A DNA stretch of 64,000 nucleotides from the NCBI GenBank assembly GCA_014549065.1, contig JACDOX010000030.1, positions 6,733,141-6,797,140 of the forward strand, read 5' to 3'. Position numbers and translations under genes: made by a program. Below the pieces are notes generated by a model, which was not told where the DNA came from, made no database searches, and saw nothing but the letters and a program-made list of their open reading frames with translations. Shown in pieces: positions 12,614 to 24,360 of the stretch. This stretch comes from Cardinalis cardinalis. Taxonomy: Eukaryota > Chordata > Aves > Passeriformes > Cardinalidae. Position 1 is the first letter of the stretch; each line of letters begins with the position of its first letter.

Positions 12614-12810
12614 CCGCGCTGGTTCCGCCGCACAGCGCGGAGGGGACGCGCCCGGCACGGCCCGCGGGCGGCGAGCGCAGTCCCGCTGCGGCGCTCGGGT
12701 CGCCGCTGTCCCTGCTCTCTCAGGAGACGGGGACCGGGCTGTCCTGCCGCCTGGGGCCAGCGCCTCCTCCGATCCCCCGCGCTCACCTGGCCAGCCGCAG
12801 CATCCCAGCC

Positions 12811-12950
12811 GGCTCCACGGCACCCACGCTGCTCCACAGCATCCACAGCGTGCATACCGATCCGCTACCGATGCTGCGCCGCATCCGCGCTGCTCCACGG
12901 CATCAGTGCTGGGCCACATCCTCCACGCTGCGGCGTCGGCTGTGCTAAAC
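12811..12950. repeat. Degenerate repeat with GCTGCTCCACRGCATC core
   Basis: The core GCTGCTCCAC(A/G)GCATC and decayed versions of it recur several times across about 140 bp at the outer edge of the CpG island. Copies are irregularly spaced and diverged, so this is at most an old minisatellite. No gene is supported. Confidence 0.45.
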
Positions 12951-12960
12951 AGTCCCCCAC

Positions 12961-15900
12961 TGTGTCCTGCTGGAGGAAAAGGCATTTTCGTGCCACAGAA
13001 CTTGTTTTCTCTNCTCTGGTCCATTTCCTGTCTTTATTCCAAAATCGTTTGAGAGCTGCAATGGGTCCATACCCTCACATGGATGACCTTTCCTGTGTTA
13101 GTGATAAGCCTCAATAACTTAAGAAAAGGCCATGGTCAGATCATCTAGTCACTAATTTATGAAAACTACATAGTTACAGATTTTTCAAAAACCAGAAAAA
13201 CAAGGACTCGATTAATGGGGTTTTACCCTTTAAAGAAAACCTTCTGCTTATTACCAAACAAAGCAATAACATTGTTTGACAAAGAGGCTTCTGTTCAATT
13301 AGGTGAATAACAAACTGGGCACACTTTGAATTTGTTCTTGAGAAAAGATGCACTGGGCAGGGCTCAGCAGCAGCCTGAGCAGTTCCCAGCTGCTCCCGTG
13401 CAAGCGTGCCTGCTCCAGTGTGGAAACAGAGGAAGCCTTGGAAAGCTCACGCAGGCTGTCCAGGGCAAGCCCGCTCCAGGAATGCTTTTTCTCCCAGCCT
13501 ATTTGGCACTTGGAGTCATCTGGTATTTTCCAAGTGCGACAGAGCAGGCTTTTCAGATGAACTTTTGTTATGGCTAAAAATAACAGTTAACTCTGCCTAG
13601 GACAGTGTGTTTATATCCGGGACAGAAGGAAACTCCACCACAATCAGAGCCATCAATTCAAACTTTCTCTTTAAGCAGCTGATGAGATTTAGGCAGTTGG
13701 CTGTATGGAGTTTTCATCAGCAGTGGGAGACCACTCATGATAATGTATTCATTTTCACCAAAGTTCCAAAGCCTAGGCATGCAAAGCTAGGCTCCAAAGT
13801 CAAAGCATAGGCACAGGAAGAGAAACAGCCTGGTATCCAGAGGCACTCAAGTACCAGAGCCCACAAGGACCCAGCAGCTCTGGAAACAACCTCACTATTG
13901 CACACATGCCTAAGAAGTGGGATCAGGACTTTTTGTTGACATAAAGTAGTGTTTGCGGGGGGGGGATGGTAGAGAGGAATAGACTGTCATGTTGTTGAAA
14001 GCAAAAACAATGTGTAAGATTTAAAGGTTGAAATTGCCTTACAGTAGACTGCAGGTCATATTTTAAATTCTGAGTTACTCAGCTGAACAAAATCTGTAAT
14101 CCTCTAGCCCAGCTGGGCCTTAGCAGGCTGTTCCTCCCAACAAGACCCCTGTACCTCTGGTCCTTCACCTCCAGGGATCAGAGTCCTCACAGCCTTTCTC
14201 ATCAATGCCTTGCAGCCTTCTGTCCTTCCCCACCATCCCAGGATGGGGGCAGCCCACTGACAGCCTGCTCCTGCCACAAAACAGGGCCCAGGGCTGCCAC
14301 CAGGCAGCTTGGCCCAGGGGCTGGGACAGGCCACTCCATTTGTTATCCAGGGCTGTGGGATGTGTCCCTGCTGTGTCACAAGCTCTGCTGTCCTTCAGCT
14401 CCTTCAGCTTAATTAGTTCTTTACAAAAAGCTCACCAAAAATGCAGAGTTCTAAACCAGTAAATGATGAAGAGGTGGTAGAAAATAATTTTCCCATCAAG
14501 GAATTTGCTGACAATATCTTCTGACAGTGTCGTACACAGCCATCTAACATCACATAGTACAACAGGCACACTCTATGGAATAAATAACATCGCTCCTCAT
14601 ACAGAGCTACAATATCCTGCTCTCCTCCATGAGATTTGATTTGTTTGATTAACACCAAAAAGAGAGAGATGGCCACTCAGGACTCCTTCCCCTCACACTC
14701 TTTAGGAGGGCACCTACACAGACCATTGGCTTTTGTCTGGCACTCACCTAGACTTTGCAATGAAGAAAAAACCCAATGTGTTTTTAAACTGTTTCTTATG
14801 TGCTTATTGAAATGTTATGCATAACATGTAGTCAACACTGATTTGCCAAGTCCTTATATGACAAGAAAATCCATTCTCACTTCTCCAAGACAGACCAGTT
14901 CTTTCCTTTCTTCCCTCAAGCAAACATCTGAAAGAGACAAAGCAATGCTCCAGTCAGGCAGTGAGGAAGACCTCCTGTTCTTCACACCAAGACCCACTGA
15001 AATACTAACACATCATCTTCTACTTTCTCCACAAAGGGGAGCATGATCTCTTCGTGCAGCAGTCACCATCCCAGATTGAATTCAAGATGTTGTCTGTTGC
15101 TAGAAGTCCTGTCCACCTATAAAGAAAGTAACAGCAAAAAGAATTCAGAGAGCAGAAGAAATACTGAACACTGCTGTGTTCTGGATGTCAGATCTGTGCA
15201 GATATATGCAGTCATAGACACAGAGGCAGACGAAAGAGAAAAGAAAGAAGAGAATACAGAGATGGGATGATTTGTTCCAAAGTTGCTTTGTCACTTCCAA
15301 AAATATGTTATCTAATAAGACATATTTCCTTCTTCTGCAAGCCTTGGTTCTTTCTCTACCTAAACTAGCCATGCCATTGCTTCTGAAATGTGAAGCCAAA
15401 TTGCTTCTCAAAAAAGCCGAGCTGGCTTCTGGAATTATGTGTAGTTGAAGTACTGCAGCTATTTTCCTGCTTCCTTGTATTTGAATCACAAGTTTTGTGC
15501 CAGCTATATAAAAAAGATTAACAAATGGCTGTTGAAACTAGAGACCTTGAAACTAATTATGTGTGATGCTCGAAAAATCCTTGCTCTGCTAATTGAGCAG
15601 AGCTCGTTACTTCCAAGGCAGGAAAGTTTTGCCTCCACTTGGAGTAAAACATACGGCAGCCAATGCAAGGCAGGAGACACATTTGAGCAGATACACTTCA
15701 AAGGGTTGAGCACTGATTGATCTGCTATTATCTGACAATTGCAACTGCTCAAAGGCAGAGAGAAACTGCAAATGTTTTGAGTTTCGAGCTTAAACGCGGA
15801 GTTCTGAAGAGTCAAGCTTTGCTTTGACTGATTAAAGTATAAGAATGCAGTAAATACAATTTAAAAGTTAAATTACCATATGGTCATAGCTAGAGGTAAA

Positions 15901-18900
15901 TTTCAAAAGTAGCACATGTAAATAGTTTCTTGCTGTCTGAGCAAATAATTTTACATTTAAATGAAGTCATTTGGTAACTGGTCCAATTGATTTCTGCTTG
16001 TAGTCAGTTACTGCAATTCATTTCAGTTGCCCCAGGATGAAACTCTGTATCTGCCACGCAGAGAATCTTCAATGGATACAGATTACGTTCGTATGGTTAA
16101 AAACAAACCAGGTTTGGAATCTTAAATCCAGTGTGCTGCCTGTGCTCAAAGAGCTTTGGAGAGACAGAGAGCAATCCATGTGGGCCTGAACCCCTCCAAG
16201 GGGTTCAGTGCAGGAATAACTCGGTTTAGTCAAGTAGGATTTGCATTTTGGAGTTACTGGGAGCACTGCAACAGTGAAAGGCTGTACTGAGATTTGCTGG
16301 GAAAATCCTAATTACGATCCTTTTTTCCTTCTTATCAAATTGTTTCTAAGTCTACTCAGGCAACAGAGAGTTTCTCTTTGGTGAATTCTTCATAAAGCCC
16401 AGTGAAAGTCCCTATGTTTTTGCTTTCACTTTCAGCTGTGGCCAAGAGCCAGAACAAGCAAGAGAGGAAAGCTTAGTAACTCGGTCCTGTGATCCTTAGG
16501 AGACAAAGAAATCCAATATCCTCAGGATGACCTATCCTTTTCAAAGGGGATATAGTATTTCAAGTTCAGCCCACAACCCCCTAGCAAGCCTTCTCACCAT
16601 GGCAGTCACAGACTATGCTAAATATCAGCCCTGAAAATTCCACCCCCTCAGTATTTACCAAGGGATATCAACAAGAAGGTATCACATGATAAGCACTGCT
16701 TGGTGGATCCTCATGGATGCTCATTTCCCACCCCTTACACAGATGGCAAGTAACAGAGGATCCTCTGTGACCCATTTTCACATCCATTTGTCACCTGTTT
16801 CATGTGCTTGCACAAAATGAGAGATTTCAAGCTCAGAAAAAACTTGCCATAGTTGTTACTGGATTAGAGGGAATCTCTTTTTCAGCTCATACAACAAATG
16901 CATTTTCTGCCTTTGAAGAGACCTGAGTTAAGCCTTGGTCTACAGGCAGGATTGTTCAGAGTCTTTGAGCACCCACAGTAGAGGGAATATCCATGATTTG
17001 ACACTCTACCAGCAAATGGCAGAGTGACTTGGGTTGTGTAATCTCAGTTCAAAGGTCAGGGATAATACAAAGGTGGGACAAGCCTCAGCAATGAGAATAA
17101 TTGGATTCTTCATCTACTGAGAGGAGACAGACTATGGTATAGGCAGATGAGATTCCCCACTCCAGCAGGTTCACCCATCAGCTGAGGGGATCAGTGCTTT
17201 CCTTTTCTGTGTGCATGATTTGGGTGCCCAGAAACCCATGAAACAGGGAGCGGAGGAGCAAAAGCATTTTTCTTCCCTTACTGAGAATGGATCTGCACTT
17301 TTCCTCTGCTGGAAGCATTGAAGAAGTTTCCCAAAGCCAAAGAAAGTCCTCAGCCTTGCCCTTGCCTGACAGATCTTTTTTATTGCAGCAGAGCAAGGGA
17401 AAAGTACAGGCAATAGGGTTTGAGTCATAAGAGTTATCATTTGCAACAGTCATCTATTTATTGCTGATTAACTATAAGACCGTATTATAAGAATTTTTAT
17501 GCACTTCATGGAAATCAGTTAATGACTCAGAACCACAAAAATTATAAAGGGAACACCCAAGATAGGCCACCCTCTGGATAAGCAAATGAGGGATTCTTAC
17601 ATGACCCAACATTTTTTTCACTTACATTGCATAGCACTGGATGACATTTTCACTCTTCCTGGAGCGCTGTTTCCAAGCAGAATGTGTGTGAGGCTGTTTA
17701 AAGAAAATCCTGCTAGAGAGAAGTTGTTTTAAAAGGATAGCTTTCCCAAGAAATGGACATTAGCAACTCAGACACCACATGCTTCCCACGAGGCTGTGCA
17801 AGGACACGTGTAAAGTGTCATGTGGCTGAGGTCAAGTGCAGGGTAAGAAACTCTGATCAATATTTAGTGGTTGGGATTCATATTGCTCCTGTAGGGAGAC
17901 ATTGGATTTGGAAGATAAACCTGATTTTGGTGAGATAAAGGAGGCATTTTGGGCTGTACTAAAACAGTTAATTTTCCCTATAATCGGTCTTCAGAGTTGG
18001 CTGTAGGTTCCCCAGTGCAATTGTCTCTTGAAAGTTCATATGTCAAAATAAAAGCAGAGGTTAAAGCCCCTGAGTCTGTTCCCCATTCCGATTCAGTTAG
18101 TTTTGTTTTCTGTGAATCTCTGAGCTGGAATGCAGCAGCAGTTCTCTCCTATAAGTAACTGATTTATACAAAAGATCTTCTGGCATCCCTACATTTGATT
18201 GAATTGCAGTCACTGCAGAAGGTCTGATAAAATCAGACTGTTGGAAAAAATCAGGAAATCTCCACATTTATTCTCTGATTACCAGGCAAGCTCAATTTCA
18301 TCATGGTGAAGTAGAAGCCAATGGTTGCAATTACCTTTCTTTCTTTTCATACATTTTTTAATATTTGGGTTTAGGATGGAAAAATTACAAATTAATAAAT
18401 CTGCACCAAGTCCAGTCAAGACTCTCTGTAATATTATTATTCATGTCTCCATTATTAGCAACAGCTGGAATAAATTTTAGCACAAATATTAAACTCTATA
18501 TTGTAGAATAAGCCACATGGAGTCACTGTAATTTGAGGAGGGTGAAAGTTTCCATAAAAGCTACTGTGAAAAGAATATTACATTATCTCTTTTCAGGTGA
18601 CTTCTTTGGATTTTATTTTTGCAAGCAGCTACAATTTTATTTTGCAATAAATTGACTCCAAATAAGCTTAACTTTCTAGTGTTTATGTTGAACAAACACC
18701 CCAGATAAAACAATGCATCAAGCATTCATTCTGGGCTCTGTTTCTGCTTGCTGGTTCTCTTCCACTGAGATGTAAGGACCAGCTCTGGCTGTGTTAAAGC
18801 AAAGGTGAGTCCTCAAGCACAGTCACAACAGCNTAAGCCACCTGTGCTGGCTGGGGAGCTATCCCACCAGTTGGCTTTTCACTGGTTCTGTCCCTGCTCT

Positions 18901-21900
18901 TTTCCCAAGGCATTTGGGAAAGTATCGGCCAACCAATAAATCAGTTCAAAATCAAAGCAGTAAAACCCTGTACAGCTTGTCAGAGGAAACAATTTGGAAG
19001 CCTGATTGAGGGGGGCAGCATCAGGAGGAAGCAGGATGGAGAAGGAGGCAGCTGGGAATGATTGGAGTAGCTTTTCTGCCTTCCCTTCTCCTTCTCCATT
19101 GTTTCCACAGACCATGCATCTAAGTAACCTTCAAATTGGTAGTAGGAAAAAAGGATCACTCCCCAGTGATCACTGCTGTTCAGCACTCATCTGCACTCTT
19201 GTGAGTCTGCTGCAGACAGGTAAAATATACTGTAATACTCAAGGAATTTTTAATAAAAATACTAAGCCCATTCTGAATGAAAGTGATTATTTAGATGTAC
19301 AAGCACCAGAAGGACCAGTGGAGGTGCTGTGAGAATGGAAGGTGCAGATGACACCTGGGGCATCAAGATGCCAGCACATCTATGTGCAGCTTATCAGGAC
19401 CTCCCTAAACTGCAAACAGAGTGAAACAGAGGAGAGACTATAGACCAAAGCCCTAAAGAAGTGATGAGAGGCAGAAAAGAGCAGCCTTAGAGCTGCACAA
19501 ACGCCTAGACAAGGAGAGAAAAATAAATCATAACCCATGGATGAAACAGGACAAAGAACACATGAGGGTGTGAGAGCATGTCCAAATCCTGTCTTGTTTT
19601 GGCTAAAATCACCCCTCCCTCTTCCATTAGCTCACACTGAGATTTGTTACATAGTTACTGTTGCACAGTGCTGGGGCTAGAAGGATGGCAATGAAAAGAA
19701 TTATGAGCCATAGGCTCTAACAATACTTACACACCTTTTATCCAAGTGAATGCAAACTCTTGGCTCTCCTGAAATGCTCTAGTGAGACATATGTGTGACT
19801 TCCTCCAGCTTTCCCTGGGACAAGTGCACACTTATGAGCCCAGGGTTTCCAGCTCCTCCTGCTAATGGGGACTGAAGAATTCCCTCCTTTCAGTCTCTCC
19901 AAGGAGATGAGTCTCACTTGCTTTCTTATGGCCACTCACACTCCCTGCAATGTTTCAGATAATTTATTCTGCCTGATTCCACTCCAGTTTTCTCCTCAGT
20001 CAGTAGAACTTCTAACCTTTGCATTTCTACTGCTCAACATTTTAAAAAACAAGGTACTGAGCTTTGCCTAGTTAAGAGCTTACAAATTTCCCATGGCTTC
20101 AGCCCAAAGCGATCTGCAGTTCGGCTGAAACACTCCTAGCATCCCTCAACAGGAGTCTGGAAGCTTTCTGGGCAGCATTTGGAGCCTGGGAGGCACAGAA
20201 AGCAAAACAAGTCACAATTTGGGAGCAAATGTAGCAAACTCAGCCTTACTGAACCTGCTTGGCAGCACCTCTCTGCAGGATTTCTGTCACCTCCAGAAGG
20301 CCACTCCTAGCACATTACATCTGCCCCTTCCTTCCACCCTTGGGGACATCACATCAAATTCAGGGGTCCTTCTTAGCTTTTCCTGTGTGCTGTCCAGAGG
20401 CTTCCAGAGATGCTCCATTATCTTAACTACTGCCAAGTTCATGCCACAGCTCTGTTCCTCAGGCACAAGGCAACCTTTTCTTTTGTAGATTAGAGGTCAT
20501 GTGCACTGAGACAGAGCTTCTCTGGAAGCTGCTTCAGGAATAATGAGTGCAAGACCTAAGGATTTTTGTGACTCTCATCAATATCACCTTCTCCGGGCAG
20601 AAAGGCCAACACTCTCCAGTATAAACAAAAAAGATAATAGCAAACAAACCATTCTGCCAAACCACACTACACCTCTGTACTCTTCATCCTTCCTTGGGAA
20701 AAGACAGAGAGAAAGAAATTAATTACCTGCGAGCCAATTTCATTTGTATCACTGCTGCTTAAACAGACCTATTGATAAAAAGGGTAAGAACTCAATAAAA
20801 TAAATACTTTTATAAGGGAAAGGACTGGAGAGGAGCCTAAAGGAAAACTCAGGCACAGCCCAACTTCAAAGAAGCACTGCAGAGATCCACGCTTTGTAAT
20901 TTGGGCCTCTTTCTTGTTATCTCTGTACTTACATAGACTGACAATTGTGAAGAAGAGACAAATCATAAAGATGGGGGTTAGTATTTTTTTGGTATGAGGC
21001 TGGCGTCTGCCATGGGAAATTAATCCATGCTAAGCTGCAGTAAGCTGAGCTGCTGAGTTTGAATTTGTGTCACTGAGACTACTTATACTCAGGGCTGGTC
21101 TATAAACTCTTATTAGTCAGACGTGACAGCGAGTGACATCTTGATGAAAGCAATAGCCTATGGATCACCATCCACTCACTAACAGTTTATAAGAATAATT
21201 TTAAACCAGCATTTTCCCAAAGACCACATATCAAAATATTTTGGGGAGATAATTAAAGCTATACGGGGGGATTCTTTTTTTTTTTTTTTTTTTTTGAGAA
21301 AGGGATTAGAAGGTCCCAGAGTTCTTTGTCACTGAAGTAACCACATGTGTCAGCCAAATTGGCAGAGCTATTATATTTAGATTCTAGAAAGGGTTCCTTA
21401 GATGTTGAGGTCTTGGATACCTCCCAAAAGATTTGCTCTCTGGACAGTTGAAGCAAAATAAAATTAGAGGGGAAAAGTAGTTCACAGCCACAGCTAGTGT
21501 TTTCACTTTTTCTGAATATCACATGGTACGAGATGTTGATGAGAAAAGACTGACTTATGAGNGGTGACTTGACAGGAATCACATTTTCATTTCCTTCATA
21601 AAATTTTGCAAGGTTTTCTCTCTCTCTCCAGTGGCCACCTCGATGTTGTTGCCTTTTGGAGGCCAATATGATCCTCCCTATGAGAAAAAGATATCCCAAG
21701 GCATTTCCTTTTTTCTTTTTCAAGATGCAGACAGAGGATTCCATTAAATTTTTTAATTTGTTTAACTGGCTTCTAATTTTCCAGACTCCTGTCATGCCAT
21801 AAAACTGCCTGATGAATGACAGGGCCCTGCTAGGTTTAGCTGGGGTGTAATGTGAGCTCCCAGGGATGGGAACAATAAAACAGAATTTTCTGAGAACCCG

Positions 21901-22083
21901 GGGTTTTGCAAGGGACTGCTAGCTCTGACTTCACCACACCCTTTCCTTTTGTTAGCTCCAGTTCAGAGTGTTGCTGCTGGATTTTGCTACATTTTCTATC
22001 ATTTTGAGCCTTCTGGTCCACAACAGTAGGAGAGAATCCTCCAGATAGCTCAAGGTTATTTAGGAAGATGGCTGCTAAGTGCC
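12961..22083. other. Intergenic, no gene recognised
   Basis: This is the upstream flank of TMTC1. All open frames are short and lack recognisable domains, and I see no tRNA, small-RNA or complete transposon signature. Minor landmarks are a G9 run at 13957-13965 and a T21 run at 21275-21295. The T21 run would be a poly(A) on the minus strand, following a 178-codon open frame that I do not recognise. Distal enhancers may be present but cannot be identified without comparative data. Confidence 0.6.
21275..21295. repeat. T21 homopolymer
   Basis: Twenty-one T on the plus strand. On the minus strand it is an A run at the end of a 178-codon frame (21259-21795), which therefore ends in a lysine run. 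It could mark a retroposed tail, but no parent gene is recognised. Confidence 0.8.
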
Positions 22084-22989
22084 ATGACAGGGCCTTGCTG
22101 TGTGGGAGGCAGAGTATGGGTTTGGAATGGCAGGGCAAACACTCACACAGCCCAGTTCCTAAAAGAGCATTTCAGAGGAATCAAAAGGCAGCCTCTCACC
22201 TCTCACACCGACTTTCTTTGGAGCTGCTCTATAATCCTCTTCTCTCTTTCTGCCTTTTTTTTTTTTTTTTCAGTTATCTATACATTTCCATGGATTGAAA
22301 AGAAGAAAGAAACAAACAGTAGATTTCATCTTTCAGCGGTCACTGCCACACACTGGTTTTGGAAACCAAGTGACAAGATGATCACGACACAATTCAGTTC
22401 ACTGTCACTAACACAGTCAAGTTGTCCTGGAAGAGAAGCTCCCTCAGAACTCAAAACTGATTCTTTGGCTTTCTACAGAAACCCAATCAGATCTGACTCA
22501 TTCCTGCAGAAAATCCTCCTCAAGATCCAGGCAAAGGCAGCAGTAACCATTTCTGCCCTGTCAGGCTGCCTGCAAGTAATTTATGGGATCTGGAACATTA
22601 TCATTCATAATGAATTGGTCCATCTAGCTGAAAGTGTCACTAAGCAACTGCAACAGCAAGCCTCCACCTTGGGGCACCACCCTGCCAGCTGTGCCAGCCT
22701 GGCCTGCCAGCTGTGCCACGGACACGATCTCTCCACAGGGCTGTTGGTACAGGTGCCAGGAGTGCCAGGAGCTCTTTCTCTGCCCTGGCCAAGCACAGCC
22801 ACAGAGCATGGCAGAGGCTGGAACAAGGCTTTCCCCAGCCTTCCTGGAGTTTTCACCCAGACTTTTCCAGTCTTTGTGTCCCAGGATTTTGAGGCGGGAG
22901 TGAGACAGGACTTGCTTGGGAGGGAAAATCCTGAGCCATTCCCACTAAAATCCTGTGCCCTCCTGCTGCTGAGCTCAGGACAAGATTAA
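22084..22989 (+). other. Unrecognised 302-codon open frame
   Basis: This is the longest open frame outside the CpG island: 301 codons plus stop. A hydrophobic stretch around residues 47-68 comes largely from a T16 homopolymer (22255-22270). A Leu/Ile-rich stretch with Gln repeats (LAESVTKQLQQQ) lies near residues 180-195, and a partly duplicated CCTGCCAGCTGTGCCA segment encodes a Cys-rich patch near residue 205. I recognise no domain family and no splice structure. An open frame this long is uncommon by chance at this GC content, but low-complexity content argues against a conserved gene. It may be a fortuitous frame, a lineage-specific gene or a decayed element. No function is assigned. Confidence 0.2.
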
Positions 22990-23968
22990 CTGCAAATCAA
23001 GCCCTGAGCAAAATCCCTGTGGGAATAGAACAGGACTGTTCCTTGTCTCTAGCATCTTGCAGCAGCCTGTGCTTGTGTCTTTGAGGCTGCAAAGCAGGAA
23101 TGCATATGCCCTTACAGTGACAGCATAGGGGATTTTGCCTTGGTTTTTAATAAGAGATTGATAGGGTAAAGGCAACTGTGGGGGACAGGTCAAACACAGC
23201 TAATGAAAAAAAGTAGACCCAGTCTTCATCCTGTTTTATTGCTTGATAATAGAGTAGTGTTTAGCAGTAGCTTGTGTGTTGTAAGGCTTAAGGTTATCAG
23301 CAGGCTGACTGCAGAGAGCTAGTTAGAATTCATCCTGCATCTGGGACTGTAATCTGGCAATTTAAATGAAAACATGTACTCTGCAGAGGTGCATGACATA
23401 GACTATTACTATCATTAATACAGCAATAGTCATAATAAATCACATATTGAGTGTGTTTGTTATTGCAAGGAAAACTTAATTATAATTTCCAAGCTGGCAG
23501 CATTTGATTTACTTTTTGCTATCTGTGTAATTAGTTTCCAAGTTACAACTGCAAAATCTGTCTTGGTGAGGGTAGGAGGTGTGGAGTTACAGCTGCAGCC
23601 ATCTCTCTGGCAAAGACAGCGTTTCCTTGAGAATATTAATTTTTAACACAATAGTCAAACCCAAGTAAAATTCCTCTAGAAAAGGGGGGGGACTGCTTGG
23701 AAGGCGCCTNTCAGGGAGCCTACCCTCGCACTGCTGAGCTCTTTTTGGTACAAGGAGCTCTCTAGTGTCCAGCTGTAATAGTGCAGCTCGGGAAGGGATG
23801 CTGTGGGCACACAACCTGATTCAACGAATGTGCCAGCAAAAGGCCTGGGTCTCTTTTAGGTCCCCGGTGCTCATGTGCAAGGCAAAAATTCTACTTAACA
23901 TCACTGTTGTCCAAACCAATACAGTACCCAGAAGTTTTAAGGCACAGCACAGAGGTCTCCTTCATTCC
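22990..23968. other. Intergenic, nothing recognised
   Basis: AT-moderate sequence between the long open frame and the first solo LTR. I see no gene, repeat family or RNA signature. Confidence 0.6.
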
Positions 23969-23974
23969 CACCTG

Positions 23975-24354
23975 TGTGGTGGTGTTTGTGGGTCCCCAGG
24001 ATGAGGGAAGAGATGAGAATGTTGACTCCATGTTTCAGAAGGCTGATTTATTATTTCATGATATATACTATATTAAAAGAAAATGATATATTAAAACCAC
24101 ACTACACTAAAGAAAACTATACTAAAGAAAGAGAAAGGAGACATTGGAAGGCTAGCAAAGAATGATAATAAAATCTTGTGACCGACCAGAGTCCTGTTAT
24201 TGGTCATCAAGTTGAACCAATCCACATGAGACCAATCAAAGATGCACCTGTTGCATTCCACAGCAGCAGATAATTATTGCTTTTCTTTTCCTCTGAGGCT
24301 TCTCAGGAGAAAAAATCCTGGCAAAAGGGTTTTTCAGAAAATATGTCTGTGACA
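23975..24354 (-). mobile_element. Solo LTR, copy 1 of a songbird-type ERV family
   Basis: This 380-bp element starts with TG and ends with CA when read on the minus strand, and is flanked by the 6-bp duplication CACCTG (23969-23974 and 24355-24360). It shares sequence end to end with the copies at 27567-27944 and 44821-45203, including the 3' end with repeated CACCA units, the poly(A)-signal region AATAAATCAGCCTTCTG and an inner segment with paired CCAAT-type boxes. A 6-bp duplication is typical of class II (ERVK-like) elements. There is no internal retroviral sequence beside it, so it is a recombination-derived solo LTR. Confidence 0.9.
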
Positions 24355-24360
24355 CACCTG

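Larger units (their letters stand above)
11550..12960 (-). promoter_or_regulatory. TMTC1: CpG island and probable TMTC1 promoter
   Basis: GC content and CpG density rise abruptly near 11550 and fall back to background near 12960, in contrast to the AT-moderate, CpG-poor sequence on both sides. The island covers TMTC1 exon 1 and about 700 bp upstream of the start codon. There is no convincing TATA box; GC-box-like runs are frequent, as expected of a broad CpG-island promoter. The exact transcription start cannot be read from the sequence. The long open frames seen on both strands here come from the scarcity of stop codons in GC-rich DNA and are not separate genes. Confidence 0.85.

Noticed and set aside
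11989..12948. Long plus-strand open frames (up to 319 codons) opposite TMTC1 exon 1
   Set aside because: They lie in the CpG island where stop codons are scarce; composition is Pro/Arg/Ala-rich and they are antisense to a clear coding exon.
14385..14410. CTTCAGCTC repeat
   Set aside because: Only two imperfect copies of a 9-bp unit.
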